NCBI GenBank assembly: GCA_020638905.1
Contig: JACKHP010000006.1
Span: forward strand, 62,001-126,000
Direction: 5' to 3'
From: Planctomycetota bacterium
GTDB lineage: Bacteria; Planctomycetota; B15-G4
Length of the DNA: 64,000 nt
The translations under genes and the position numbers were made by a program. Under the pieces are notes generated by a model, which was not told the origin of the DNA, did not search any database, and saw nothing but the letters and a program-made list of their open reading frames with translations. Of the stretch, positions 52,463-61,030 are shown piece by piece (position 1 is the stretch's first letter; each line of letters starts with the position of its first letter).

Positions 52463-54088
52463 ATGCACGCTCCGTCGCCTCCCGTCGCCGGCCCCGCCTC
52501 GCCCGGATTTCCCCGCACGGCCGTGCCCTCCGCGCCGCGGCCGTCGAGGACGTGGCCCACGTGGTTCGTCCTGCTCTTGCGGCTCCTGCTGCCGGCCTGC
52601 GCGGCTCCTGCCTCCGCGCAACTGGGCGGCGTGCAAGGGCCGACTCCGACGCTGCTGCCGCAGACCCTCGGGGCCCGGGCCGAGACGAGCGCCGGCGGAA
52701 CGCTCGAGACGCACACGCTGTGGTTCGTGATGAACGCCTCGGCTCCCACCGCCGACCTGGGGCTGCTGGCCGACGGGTCCCCTTCGCCGCTCGGCACCCT
52801 GTGGGACACCAACATCGCGCGCTTCACGCCCGCCCACGACGCGAGTGCGGCCAAGGTGCAGAGCACGCCGGGCCTGGCCGCCATGACCGGCGACCTCGAC
52901 GCCGACGGCCTCTTCTGGGAGAGCCTGGGCGACGACATCGACTCCCTCGCGCTGAGTCGGCGAGACCCTCCCAAGGGCGCACTCTCGATCGCCGACTTCC
53001 TGATCTCGACCGAGACCGACGTGGGCGACGTGCTCGCGGTGCAGGGGCTCGACCACGAAGGCGCCCTCGACGGCAGCGTCTTCCGGCTGCGCCGCAGCGC
53101 CGACGGACAGCATGCCGAGTTCGCGATCTTCCTGCCCGAGATCCTGGTCATCGTGGCCACCGGACAGTACGTCGAGATCGACGCCGACCTCGACGTCGAC
53201 GCCTTCGTGCAGGATGCCGACGGCGCGCTCTACCTCTCGTTCCGGGCCGACGAGAGCGTGAACGGCGTGCTGCTCGCCGACGACGGCGTGGTCTGCATCC
53301 CGGCCGAGGCGATCACCTACGACGAGTCCGGCGACGTGGCCGCGGTGGCGCCCGACAGCGCGGTGATCGTGCTCGATCGCGCGCGCGTCGACGCGCTCGT
53401 CGAACACGCCGACCTGTCGCTCGCGAGCGGCACGGCGATCCACACGCTGAGCGACCTGCAGGCGCTCGAACTCGATCCGCTGGGCGGCAGCTTCGAACCC
53501 GTGCAACCCATCCCGGGGCGACCCGAAGGCTGTCCGCACCTGCTCTTCAACGGGCAACGCCTGGGAGCGACGGTGCTCACCACGCGCGATGGCGGGCGCA
53601 TCGCCACGCTCGACGGACACCCGCTGGGCGAGCACGTGGTCAACGGCGGCCCGCTCGGCCTGCAGCCCGCGCTGACCCAGGCCTCGACGCACGACCTGAA
53701 TGCGCTCTGCCTCTCGTCCGAACGCGAGCCGACGCCGGTGGTCGACGTCCTGCACGGCGAGGTCGAGAGCCTGACGTCGCTCGAACCGCCGACGTACTTC
53801 CTGGGCAACTTCACGCCCGGCGGCACCGCCTGGCTGTACGCGAGCCCGTTCTTCCTCGACCCGGGAGACGGCCTCGCGTCGGTCCCCGCACCGCCGGGCT
53901 CGGTGCAGCCCGACCTCTACCTCCCGCTGCCGTGGATCGCCATCCTCGTCCCGATCGACTCCACCGGACGAGCGCGCGTCGAGATCCCCGTCGGCACGCC
54001 CCCCGACGACATGTGGGTCGTGGTCCAGGCCTGGGATCTCGCCACGACGAGGCTCTCCCCACCCGCTGCCGTGTGGGTCTGGAAGTGA
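52463..54088 (+). CDS. large secreted protein, unknown
   Basis: 541 residues from the ATG at 52463. The hydrophobic core of the signal peptide (TWFVLLLRLLLPACAAPASA) begins only after ~33 residues, unusually late, and no ribosome site is seen, so the start is uncertain; an ATG at 52375 is also in frame. The mature part appears beta-rich with Asp-rich turns (TGDLDADGLFWES, EIDADLDVDAFVQDADG) and a repeat-like layout in the first half suggestive of a beta-propeller or sandwich. The final third (WLYASPFFLDPGDGLASVP to VVVQAWDLATTRLSPPAAVWVWK) looks like a small beta-domain often found at the C-terminus of planctomycete exported proteins. No family assigned. Confidence 0.65.
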   Translation: MHAPSPPVAGPASPGFPRTAVPSAPRPSRTWPTWFVLLLRLLLPACAAPASAQLGGVQGPTPTLLPQTLGARAETSAGGTLETHTLWFVMNASAPTADLGLLADGSPSPLGTLWDTNIARFTPAHDASAAKVQSTPGLAAMTGDLDADGLFWESLGDDIDSLALSRRDPPKGALSIADFLISTETDVGDVLAVQGLDHEGALDGSVFRLRRSADGQHAEFAIFLPEILVIVATGQYVEIDADLDVDAFVQDADGALYLSFRADESVNGVLLADDGVVCIPAEAITYDESGDVAAVAPDSAVIVLDRARVDALVEHADLSLASGTAIHTLSDLQALELDPLGGSFEPVQPIPGRPEGCPHLLFNGQRLGATVLTTRDGGRIATLDGHPLGEHVVNGGPLGLQPALTQASTHDLNALCLSSEREPTPVVDVLHGEVESLTSLEPPTYFLGNFTPGGTAWLYASPFFLDPGDGLASVPAPPGSVQPDLYLPLPWIAILVPIDSTGRARVEIPVGTPPDDMWVVVQAWDLATTRLSPPAAVWVWK

Positions 54089-54122
54089 GGGGCTGCAAGG
54101 TCGGCCTGGGGCGCGACGCGTC

Positions 54123-54180
54123 GGGCGACGTGGGACTGCGGCCAGGTGGGGGAACACCTGGCCTCCGTCCCACATCGCCC
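54123..54180 (+). terminator. long two-part hairpin after the secreted protein gene
   Basis: gggcgacgtgggac (54123-54136) pairs with gtcccacatcgccc (54167-54180) with one mismatch; inside, ggccaggtg (54140-54148) pairs perfectly with cacctggcc (54155-54163) around a GGGGAA loop. The two stems are separated by a three-base internal loop. It starts 35 bases after the stop codon. Confidence 0.7.
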
Positions 54181-54945
54181 GCCGCTGCTCGCGCGGCGCT
54201 CCCTTCGCGAGATGGAAGGATGAACTGCTCGGCCTACGCGAGCGCACCGACGTCATGACGCGGCGCCCACTCCGCACGCGCGGCACTTCACGCGCTGCGT
54301 GCGCGCCCACTGACCATCGTCACGCAGCAGCGCGCAGCTTCGAACAGTCCTCGCCGCCTGCGGCGGCTGCGGAACTTGCAGCGCGCTGGGCATGTGCCTC
54401 GGGGCGCGCATTCCGGAGCGTGGCGAATCGCTCCGCACGTCGAGCGAATGCCTCTTTCGAAGCAGGTGGTGCGCGCCGCCGGGGTGAGCCTCGTGCGCGA
54501 GCATGATCGCGACGTCTGACGACATCGAGCTGCGTGCCGGCTCTGGACGGCGTGCCGTCGCGCGTGAATCGCCGACGGCGCTGCGGCTGATACGCTGCGA
54601 GTCGGCGGGATATGCCGGCGCGTCGTTCACGCGCCCGGCATCGAGTGTGCGGACCGGAGGAGCGCAGGGGGCGATCGCCCCGCGAGTTCCGCAGGCGCCG
54701 CAGGCGCCGAGGACTGCTCGAGCGGGGCGGTCGCCCCCGAGCACCCGGAGTGTCCGCACACACGGATCTCCAGCAAGCGAGCACTCGCGTGGAGTCGCCC
54801 CCCGCCACCCGCCGACGCCCTCCGCCGATTCGCCGCCCGGCCCGCGCGCCCGTCGACTCCCCGCCTCGCGGACGCTACGCTGCGGGGCTCGCGCCCGGAC
54901 CTCGGCGGGTGCGTCCCACACCTCCCATCCGCACGGAGTGCACCG
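54181..54945. other. gene-poor interval with structured repeats
   Basis: Open frames here on both strands are arginine- or proline-rich and match nothing I know. One minus-strand frame (54253-54525, 90 codons) ends in CRACG preceded by a second cysteine, faintly like a zinc ribbon, but is not convincing. Base composition looks less extreme than in the surrounding genes. The main content is the nested inverted repeat at 54645-54761; the interval also must hold the promoter for the aldehyde dehydrogenase gene. Confidence 0.5.
54645..54761. repeat. 117-base nested inverted repeat
   Basis: Three stacked inverted repeats share one centre. Outer: gtgtgcggac (54645-54654) with gtccgcacac (54752-54761), 10 of 10. 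Middle: gggggcgatcgccccgc (54667-54683) with gcggggcggtcgccccc (54722-54738), 17 pairs including one G-T. Inner: tcc and gga, then ggcgcc with ggcgcc (54694-54699 with 54703-54708). The loop side holds a direct repeat of gcaggcgcc. Either strand could fold into one long hairpin. Confidence 0.8.
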
Positions 54946-56481
54946 ATGACGAGCCTGCAGAGCTACCTCGCCGGACGCTGGACGCAGGGCGCGGGGCAGG
55001 GCACGGCCCTCGTCGACCCGACCACCGGCGAGGTGCTGGCGCACGCCAGCAGCGACGGACTCGACCTGGGCGCGGCCCTCGCGCACGGTCGCGAGGTCGG
55101 CGGACCGGCCCTGCGGGCGATGGGCTTCGCGGCGCGCGCCGAGGCTCTGAAGGCGCTGGCGGGTGCGGTCCATGCCGAGCGCGAGGCGCTCATCGAGCTG
55201 GGCATCGCGAACGCGGGCAACACGCGCTCCGACGCGAAGTTCGACGTCGACGGCGCGACGGCCACGCTCACGGCCTACGCGCACTTCGCGAAGGGTCTGC
55301 CCGAGCGCGCGTACCTCGTCGACGGCGAGGCGATCCAGCTCTCGCGCTCGCCGCGCTTCGTGGGCCAGCACGTGCGCGTGCCGCGGCGCGGCGTCGCCGT
55401 GCACGTGAACGCGTTCAACTTCCCCGCCTGGGGCATGCTCGAGAAGGCCGCCTGCGCGCTGCTGGCCGGCGTGCCGGTGCTCGAGAAGCCGGGCACCCCC
55501 ACCGCCATGATCGCCGAGCGCATCGCGCGCGTGATCGTCGAGTCGGGGATCCTGCCCGAGGGCGCCTTCCAGTTCCTGGCCGGCGGTGCGGGCGACCTGC
55601 TCGACCACGTGGCCTCGCAGGACTGCGTGGCGTTCACCGGCTCGTCGGGCACGGCGCGCGTGCTGCGGCGCCACGCGGCGTTCGTCGAGCGCGGCGCGCG
55701 GCTCAACGTCGAGGCCGACTCGCTCAACGCGATCGTGCTGGGCGCCGACGTGGGCGAGGGCGACGACGCCTTCGACCTGTTCGTGCGCGAGGCCGCGCGC
55801 GAGATGACGCAGAAGGCCGGACAGAAGTGCACCGCGGTGCGGCGCATCCTCGTCCCGCGCGAGAAGGTCGGCGCGGTGCGCGAGGCGCTCGTGGCGGCGC
55901 TCACCTCGGTGGTCGTGGGCGATCCCCGCGAGTCGAGCACGCGCATGGGTCCGCTCACGAACGAGTCGCAGCTCGCGTCGGTGCAGGAGGGCATCGCGCG
56001 CCTCGCGTCGGTGGCCGAGCTCGCCACGGGCGGCGCCGAGCGGCTGCGCGCCCCGGGCTGCTTCGTGGCGCCGACGCTGCTCGTGGCCGACGATCCCCTC
56101 GCCGCGCCGGTGCACGCCGACGAGGTGTTCGGTCCGGTCGCGACTCTGCTGCCCTACGACGGAGCAGTGGCCCAGGCGGCCGAGATCGTGCGACGCGGCG
56201 ACGGCATGCTGGTCTGCTCGGTGTACAGCGACGACAAGCGCTTCCCGGTCGAACTCGCGCTCGAGCTGGCGCCCTACACCGGACGGGTCTACCTCGCCGG
56301 CGAGAAGGTCGCCGAGCACACCACGGGCCCCGGACTCGTACTGCCCGCCCTCGTGCACGGCGGCCCCGGTCGCGCCGGCGGCGGAGAGGAACTGGGCGGC
56401 CTGCGCGGGCTGGAGTTCTACACGCAGCGCACGGCGATCCAAGGCTTCAAGGCGCTCATCGAGACCGGCTTCGGCGGCTGA
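54946..56481 (+). CDS. PaaZ/BoxD-type aldehyde dehydrogenase
   Basis: 511 residues, a single aldehyde-dehydrogenase domain. The opening LQSYLAGRWTQGAGQGTALVDPTTGE is typical of PaaZ and of BoxD (3,4-dehydroadipyl-CoA semialdehyde dehydrogenase). The catalytic cysteine is in MTQKAGQKCTAVRRI and the general-base glutamate in RLNVEADSLNAIV; the NAD(P) loop is FTGSSGTARV. PaaZ proper carries an extra C-terminal MaoC-like hydratase domain, which is missing here, so a stand-alone CoA-semialdehyde dehydrogenase role is more likely. ATG 54946 has CGGAG 10 bases upstream. It lies upstream of a set of CoA-metabolism genes on the same strand, consistent with an aromatic-CoA degradation route, though ring-opening enzymes are not in view. 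Confidence 0.85.
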   Translation: MTSLQSYLAGRWTQGAGQGTALVDPTTGEVLAHASSDGLDLGAALAHGREVGGPALRAMGFAARAEALKALAGAVHAEREALIELGIANAGNTRSDAKFDVDGATATLTAYAHFAKGLPERAYLVDGEAIQLSRSPRFVGQHVRVPRRGVAVHVNAFNFPAWGMLEKAACALLAGVPVLEKPGTPTAMIAERIARVIVESGILPEGAFQFLAGGAGDLLDHVASQDCVAFTGSSGTARVLRRHAAFVERGARLNVEADSLNAIVLGADVGEGDDAFDLFVREAAREMTQKAGQKCTAVRRILVPREKVGAVREALVAALTSVVVGDPRESSTRMGPLTNESQLASVQEGIARLASVAELATGGAERLRAPGCFVAPTLLVADDPLAAPVHADEVFGPVATLLPYDGAVAQAAEIVRRGDGMLVCSVYSDDKRFPVELALELAPYTGRVYLAGEKVAEHTTGPGLVLPALVHGGPGRAGGGEELGGLRGLEFYTQRTAIQGFKALIETGFGG

Positions 56482-56655
56482 GCGCCCGTCGCGACGAGGG
56501 CGAGGCTCGGCGCCGGACCGCGGACCGCGCTACGAGGGGCGTCGCGTCCTCCTGCCGGGCGCGGCCCCCGCCGACCCGCACCTCAACCCCGACCCGGCCC
56601 GCGACCGATAGGAGGGCATCCGTTCGGGGATCGTCCCTCCAGCCGAGGTCTCGTC

Positions 56656-57081
56656 GTGCTCGACCAGTTCCACCGAGTCCGGGTGTTCGTGTTCCGACGC
56701 GCGGGCGCGGCCTTCGAGTACCTCGTGGTCCGGCACGCGCCGGTGATCGAGTCGTTCTGGACGCCCGTGACCGGCCTCATGCGCCCCGAGGAGTCGATCT
56801 TCCAGGCGGCGGTGCGCAACGTCGGCGAACTCATCGGGCTCAACGCGCCGCGGCAGATGGTCGACCTCGAGCTGGCCACGCACATCCAGGTCGGGCACCT
56901 CGAGGAGGTCGACTGGTCGGTGGGCTACCACGCGGGCGAGACGCGCTCGGACCTGCGCCCGGCGTCCGATCTCGCGGACGTCCGATGGCTCGACTTCGAC
57001 AACAGCTACCGCAACCTCGACCTCGAGGAAGACCGCCGCTCGATCATGCGCCTGCACTTCACCCTGCGCAGCGCGGGCTGA
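56656..57081 (+). CDS. Nudix-fold protein with degenerate Nudix box
   Basis: 141 residues with the Nudix layout: VRVFVFRRAGAAFEYLVVRHAP, then the box region PVTGLMRPEESIFQAAVRNVGELIGLN, then ELATHIQV and DVRWLDFD. The standard box G-x5-E-x7-R-E-U-x-E-E-x-G-U is broken: the stretch here reads R-N-V-G-E-L-I-G, so the metal-binding R-E-x-x-E-E is largely lost. Pyrophosphohydrolase activity is therefore doubtful; it may bind a nucleotide-like ligand or be a regulator. GTG at 56656 has GAGG upstream. Its 3' end overlaps the convergent transporter gene by 23 bases. Confidence 0.7.
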   Translation: MLDQFHRVRVFVFRRAGAAFEYLVVRHAPVIESFWTPVTGLMRPEESIFQAAVRNVGELIGLNAPRQMVDLELATHIQVGHLEEVDWSVGYHAGETRSDLRPASDLADVRWLDFDNSYRNLDLEEDRRSIMRLHFTLRSAG

Positions 57082-57979
57082 CCCGGGACGCGCGGGCGTA
57101 GCGTCCGACCCACCACACGCCCAGGTAGCAGAGCGGCGTGTCGGCCAGCGCGAGCAGGAACTTCACCGCGTACACGGCCAGGATGATGCCCAGGATGCGC
57201 GGCCACTCCATCTCGAAGTAGAAGCGCAGGAAGATGCCGTTCACGATGGCCGTGTCGACGAGCTGCGAGATCGTCGTGGAGGCATTGTTGCGGAACCACA
57301 GGTGCCGGCCCTTGGTCAGCCCGCGCCAGAAGTGGAACAGCCGGTTGTCGACGAGCTGCGCGACGAGGTACGCCAGCATCGACGCGAACAGCAGCACGCC
57401 GGGCGCGTCGAAGGTGAACGCGTAGGCCGCCTGGGCCGCCTGGGCCGTGCCGTAGCTCGTGCCGTCGGCCCCCACCGCCAGGACGTCCGGGTGGAACGCG
57501 CCGGTCAGGCGCTCGGGCACGGTCCAGAAGTCGGACGGCGGCAGCGACTTGCCCATCCACAGGCAGCCCAGCATGAGCACCGACGCGGCGAAGCCCAGCA
57601 CGACCATGCGGTCGGCCCGGCGCCGTCCGTAGACCTCCGACACGATGTCGGTGCACAGGAACGTGATCGGGTAGGTCACGATGCCCGCGGTGAGCGTGAG
57701 CGAGTCGCCGACGCCCTCGCCCGGCAGCAGCCACTCGATCGCACGCTGCGCCGCGCGCAGGACGCCGCCCAGCACGGGCAGGTCGAGCGGCAGCGCGAAG
57801 AGCTTGGTGCCGATGATGTTCGTCAGCATGAGCATCGCGATGAACAGCGACGCGATCACGAGGTAGCCGTGCTCGTAGGTGCTCTGGGGGACTTCCGGGA
57901 CCGCGTGCGGCGGGTGTCCGGGCAGCCCCACCCGGGGCGCGGGGCCGCCGTGGTCGTCGGCGAAGGTGTCGTCGGTCAA
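57059..57979 (-). CDS. queuosine precursor transporter (YhhQ family)
   Basis: 306 residues from the TTG at 57979. Six or so membrane segments, with the family blocks YLVIASLFIAMLMLTNIIGTKLF, GIVTYPITFLCTDIVSEVYGRRRADRMV, YLVAQLVDNRLFHFWRGLTKGRHLWFRNNASTTISQLVDT split here as ALAYLVAQ and NNASTTISQLVDTAIVNGIF. This is the VUT/YhhQ family that imports queuine precursors such as preQ0/preQ1. The loop between the third and fourth segments is longer than usual (TVPERLTGAFHPDVLAVGADG). TTG 57979 has GGAG seven bases upstream. An ATG at 58054 without a ribosome site is the alternative. Confidence 0.85.
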   Translation of the reverse strand: MTDDTFADDHGGPAPRVGLPGHPPHAVPEVPQSTYEHGYLVIASLFIAMLMLTNIIGTKLFALPLDLPVLGGVLRAAQRAIEWLLPGEGVGDSLTLTAGIVTYPITFLCTDIVSEVYGRRRADRMVVLGFAASVLMLGCLWMGKSLPPSDFWTVPERLTGAFHPDVLAVGADGTSYGTAQAAQAAYAFTFDAPGVLLFASMLAYLVAQLVDNRLFHFWRGLTKGRHLWFRNNASTTISQLVDTAIVNGIFLRFYFEMEWPRILGIILAVYAVKFLLALADTPLCYLGVWWVGRYARASRVSPRCAG

Positions 57980-58189
57980 CGGGAGGCTCCGCGGGCGGGT
58001 GGACGGGTCGGCCGGGTTCGCGTCCCGGCCATCTTTGGACGCGCGCCGGCCCATGTCACGCGCGCTTCGCGCGGCCCTGCGTCCCCGGCCCGCCCGGCGC
58101 GGGGCGGCGCTCGCGGAGGGCGCGCCCCATCGCGTAGGATGCCGGGCCTTTTCGCGCGCCGATCCCGCGCGTCCCCCGAGGAGCGCCCG

Positions 58190-58972
58190 ATGAGCCTGGT
58201 CCGGACGAGCCGCCACGGCGGCGTGACCGTCCTCACCCTCGACAACCCGCCGGCCAACGCCTACTCGCACGAGATGCACCGCGAGCTCGACGAGGCGATC
58301 CTGGCCGCACGTTTCGACGAGGCGGTGCACGTGATCGTGCTCACAGGCGCGGGCGACGCGTTCTTCTGCGCGGGCGCCGACATCGCCATGCTCGAGCGCG
58401 TCACGCCCGAGTGGAAGTACAACTTCTGCCTGCATGCGAACGAGACCCTGTGCCGGCTCGAGCAGACGCCGAAGCTCGTGATCGCCGCGCTCAACGGGCA
58501 CACCGTGGGCGGCGGGCTCGAGGTGGCCCTGGCCGCCGACCTGCGCTGGGCCAAGGACGGCAAGGCGAAGTTCGGACTGCCCGAGGTGGCCCTGGGCGTG
58601 CTGCCCGGCACGGGCGGCACCGCGCGCCTCGCGCGTCTCGTCGGACGCTCGCGCGCCATCGACCTGATGACCTCCGGGCGTACGTTCGGCGTCGACGAGG
58701 CGCGCTCGCTGGGGCTGGTCGACGACGTGCTGCCGGCCGAGGGCTTCCTCGACGCGGTCGTGGCGCGCGCGCAGGACTACTGTCCGCCGAAGAAGGCCTC
58801 GCTCGCCGTGGGACTCATCAAGCGCTCGGTGACGAGCGGCCTCGAGATGGACTTCGCCTCGCACCTCGCGCTCGAGCGCGAGCTCCAGCAGCAGCTGTTC
58901 CGCAGCCGCGACGCGAAGGAGGGCTTCGCCGCCTTCAACGAGAAGCGCAAGCCCGCGTTCGAGGGTCGCTGA
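58190..58972 (+). CDS. enoyl-CoA hydratase/isomerase family protein 1
   Basis: 260-residue crotonase-fold enzyme. The oxyanion-hole loops are AGDAFFCAGADIAML (about residues 52-66) and NGHTVGGGLEVALAADLR (about 101-118), and the catalytic-loop glutamates sit in FGLPEVALGVLPGTGGTARL. A Glu in GLPEVALG and one in the GGGLEVAL stretch agree with hydratase activity. It should hydrate 2-enoyl-CoA to 3-hydroxyacyl-CoA in beta-oxidation or aromatic-CoA degradation. GAGGAG is ~8 bases before the ATG. It is divergent from the transporter gene and starts the CoA cluster proper. Confidence 0.9.
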   Translation: MSLVRTSRHGGVTVLTLDNPPANAYSHEMHRELDEAILAARFDEAVHVIVLTGAGDAFFCAGADIAMLERVTPEWKYNFCLHANETLCRLEQTPKLVIAALNGHTVGGGLEVALAADLRWAKDGKAKFGLPEVALGVLPGTGGTARLARLVGRSRAIDLMTSGRTFGVDEARSLGLVDDVLPAEGFLDAVVARAQDYCPPKKASLAVGLIKRSVTSGLEMDFASHLALERELQQQLFRSRDAKEGFAAFNEKRKPAFEGR

Positions 58973-59045
58973 GCGTGCGCGCTCGCGGGTCGCACGGCGG
59001 CACGGGGACGCCCACGCGTCCCCGGACGCGTCCGGGGGTCGGCGC

Positions 59046-60086
59046 ATGAAGGCGGTCGTCATCCGCGAGCACGGCGATCTCGACGCGCTGCAGTTCGTCG
59101 ACGTCGACGAGCCCGTCCCCGCGCCGGACGAGGTGCTCGTCGACGTGCGCGCCATCGGCCTGAACCACCTCGACACGTGGGTGCGCCGCGGCGTCCCCGG
59201 ACACACGTTCCCGTTGCCGATCGTGCCCGGCTGCGACTTCGCGGGCGAGATCGTCGGGCTCGGTTCGGCCGTGCGCGGCCTCACGGTCGGACAGCGCGTG
59301 CTCGCGGCGCCCGGCACCTCGTGCGGGCTGTGTCCCGCGTGCCAGGACGGCGACGACCACCTCTGCCCGCGCTACGGCGTGCTCGGCGAGGCGTCCGACG
59401 GAGGCTGCCGCGAGCGCGCCACGCTGCCGGCGGTGAACGCGCTGCCGATCCCCGACGCGCTCGACTTCGTGACGGCCGCGGCGTTCCCGCTCACGTTCCT
59501 GACGGCGTGGCAGATGCTCGTGCGCCGCTGCGCGCTGCGCGAGGGCGAGACGCTGCTCGTGCACGCGGCCGGCGCCGGCGTGAGCACGGCCGCGATCCAG
59601 ATCGCGAAGCTGCGCGGCGCGCGCGTGATCGCGACCACCGGCTCGCCCGAGAAGGTCGAGCGCGCCCTCGCGCTGGGCGCCGACGAGGTGGTCGACACCA
59701 CGCGCGACGACTTCGTCCGGCGCGCGCGGGCCTTCGCGGGACGCAAGGGCATCGACGTGGTCTTCGAGCACGTCGGCGAGGCGACCTTCCCCGGCAGCCT
59801 GCGCTGCCTGGGCCGCGGCGGACGGGTCGTGACCTGCGGCGCCACGACCGGTCCCGTGCTGACCGCCGACCTGCGCCACGTGTTCTTCAAGAACCTGTCG
59901 ATCCTCGGCTCGACCATGGGACGCCGGGGCGACCTCGTGCGCCTCGTCGACCTCGTGGCGCGCGGCCTGCTGCGGCCCGTGATCGACCGCGTGCTGCCGC
60001 TCGAGGCCGTGCGCGAGGCGCACGCGCTGCTCGCAGAGCGCTCCGTCTTCGGCAAGATCGTCCTCCAACCGGGAGCATCCTCGTGA
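59046..60086 (+). CDS. zinc-type alcohol dehydrogenase/quinone oxidoreductase-like (MDR) enzyme
   Basis: 346 residues of the medium-chain dehydrogenase superfamily. Catalytic-zinc ligands are suggested by PGCDFAGEIVGLG (a cysteine replaces the usual histidine region partly), and the structural-zinc loop has four cysteines in CGLCPACQDGDDHLC. The nucleotide-binding motif is HAAGAGVSTAAIQIAKLRGARVIAT (G-x-G-x-x-x, about residues 178-200). It reduces or oxidises a substrate with NAD(P); in this setting an enoyl- or hydroxyacyl-CoA type substrate is possible. Its stop overlaps the next gene start (GTGA), so it is translated together with the 3-hydroxyacyl-CoA dehydrogenase. Confidence 0.85.
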   Translation: MKAVVIREHGDLDALQFVDVDEPVPAPDEVLVDVRAIGLNHLDTWVRRGVPGHTFPLPIVPGCDFAGEIVGLGSAVRGLTVGQRVLAAPGTSCGLCPACQDGDDHLCPRYGVLGEASDGGCRERATLPAVNALPIPDALDFVTAAAFPLTFLTAWQMLVRRCALREGETLLVHAAGAGVSTAAIQIAKLRGARVIATTGSPEKVERALALGADEVVDTTRDDFVRRARAFAGRKGIDVVFEHVGEATFPGSLRCLGRGGRVVTCGATTGPVLTADLRHVFFKNLSILGSTMGRRGDLVRLVDLVARGLLRPVIDRVLPLEAVREAHALLAERSVFGKIVLQPGASS

Positions 60087-60949
60087 CGAACTTCAGCTTC
60101 GACCACGTCCTCGTGCTGGGCGCGGGCACCATGGGACGCGGCATCGCGCAGGTCGCGGCCGCCACCGGCAGCCACGTCACGCTGCTCGACAACGACGAGG
60201 CGCGCGCGAAGGCCGCGCACGACGGCATCGCCAGCTCGCTCGAGAGGGCGGTGGCGCGCGGCAAGGTGGGCGCCGACGAGCGCACGCGCATCCTGGCCGC
60301 GATCCGTCCGTCGACCGACCTCGACGGTGCGGCGAAGGACGCCGACGTGGTCGTCGAGGCCGTGCCCGAGAAGATCGAGATCAAGCGCGCGCTCTTCGCG
60401 CGCCTCGGCAAGACCTGTCCCTCGCACACGCTGCTGGGCAGCAACACGAGCTCGCTCTCGATCGCGTCGATCGCGCAGGACTGCCCCGCGGCCGAGCGCG
60501 TGATCGGCCTGCACTTCTTCAACCCCGTGCCGGCCATGGCGCTGATCGAGATCGTGCACGGCAGGCAGACCGCGCAGGCCTCGGTCGACGCCGCCGTGGC
60601 CTTCGCGTTGCGCCTGGGCAAGGACCCGATCCTGGTCCGCGACAGCCCGGGCTTCGCCACCTCGCGGCTGGGCGTGCTGCTGGGCCTCGAGGCCATGCGC
60701 ATGGTCGAAGAAGAGGTCGCGTCGGCGGCCGACATCGACAAGGCCATGAAGCTCGGCTACCGCCATCCGATGGGCCCGCTCGAGCTGACCGACCTCGTGG
60801 GACTCGACGTGCGTCTCGCCATCGCCGAGCACCTGCACCGCGAACTCGGCAGCGAGACCTTCCGTCCGCCCGAGATCCTGAGGCGCATGGTGGCCGAGGG
60901 ACGGCTGGGCAAGAAGAGCGGCAAGGGCTTCTACGACCACGGCACCTGA
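60083..60949 (+). CDS. 3-hydroxyacyl-CoA dehydrogenase (HBD/PaaH type)
   Basis: 288 residues, the normal length of the stand-alone enzyme. The N-terminal NAD-binding motif is VLGAGTMGRGIAQVAA; family blocks include VVVEAVPEKIEIKRALFARL, SNTSSLSIASIA, ERVIGLHFFNPVPAMALIEIV (catalytic His in GLHFFNP), and the C-terminal DKAMKLGYRHPMGPLELTDLVGLD and GKKSGKGFYDH. It oxidises 3-hydroxyacyl-CoA (such as hydroxybutyryl-CoA) to the 3-oxo form. GTG 60083 overlaps the previous stop. It pairs naturally with the hydratase at 58190. Confidence 0.93.
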   Translation: MTNFSFDHVLVLGAGTMGRGIAQVAAATGSHVTLLDNDEARAKAAHDGIASSLERAVARGKVGADERTRILAAIRPSTDLDGAAKDADVVVEAVPEKIEIKRALFARLGKTCPSHTLLGSNTSSLSIASIAQDCPAAERVIGLHFFNPVPAMALIEIVHGRQTAQASVDAAVAFALRLGKDPILVRDSPGFATSRLGVLLGLEAMRMVEEEVASAADIDKAMKLGYRHPMGPLELTDLVGLDVRLAIAEHLHRELGSETFRPPEILRRMVAEGRLGKKSGKGFYDHGT

Positions 60950-61030
60950 GGCCCTCGCGACGCCGCGCCGCGCACGCACGCGACCCGACGTGAGCGACGC
61001 GCGGCGCCGCAACTCCTCGGAGCACCTCCC

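Noticed and set aside
54253..54525. 90-codon minus-strand frame ending in CRACG, vaguely zinc-ribbon or transposase-like
   Set aside because: Only one partial cysteine pair, no catalytic motif, no ribosome site, and no terminal repeats to suggest an insertion sequence.
54320..54949. Overlapping open frames on both strands of the 54.1-54.9 kb gap
   Set aside because: Rich in Arg, Pro, Ala, not alignable to any family I know, and they run through the long inverted repeat.
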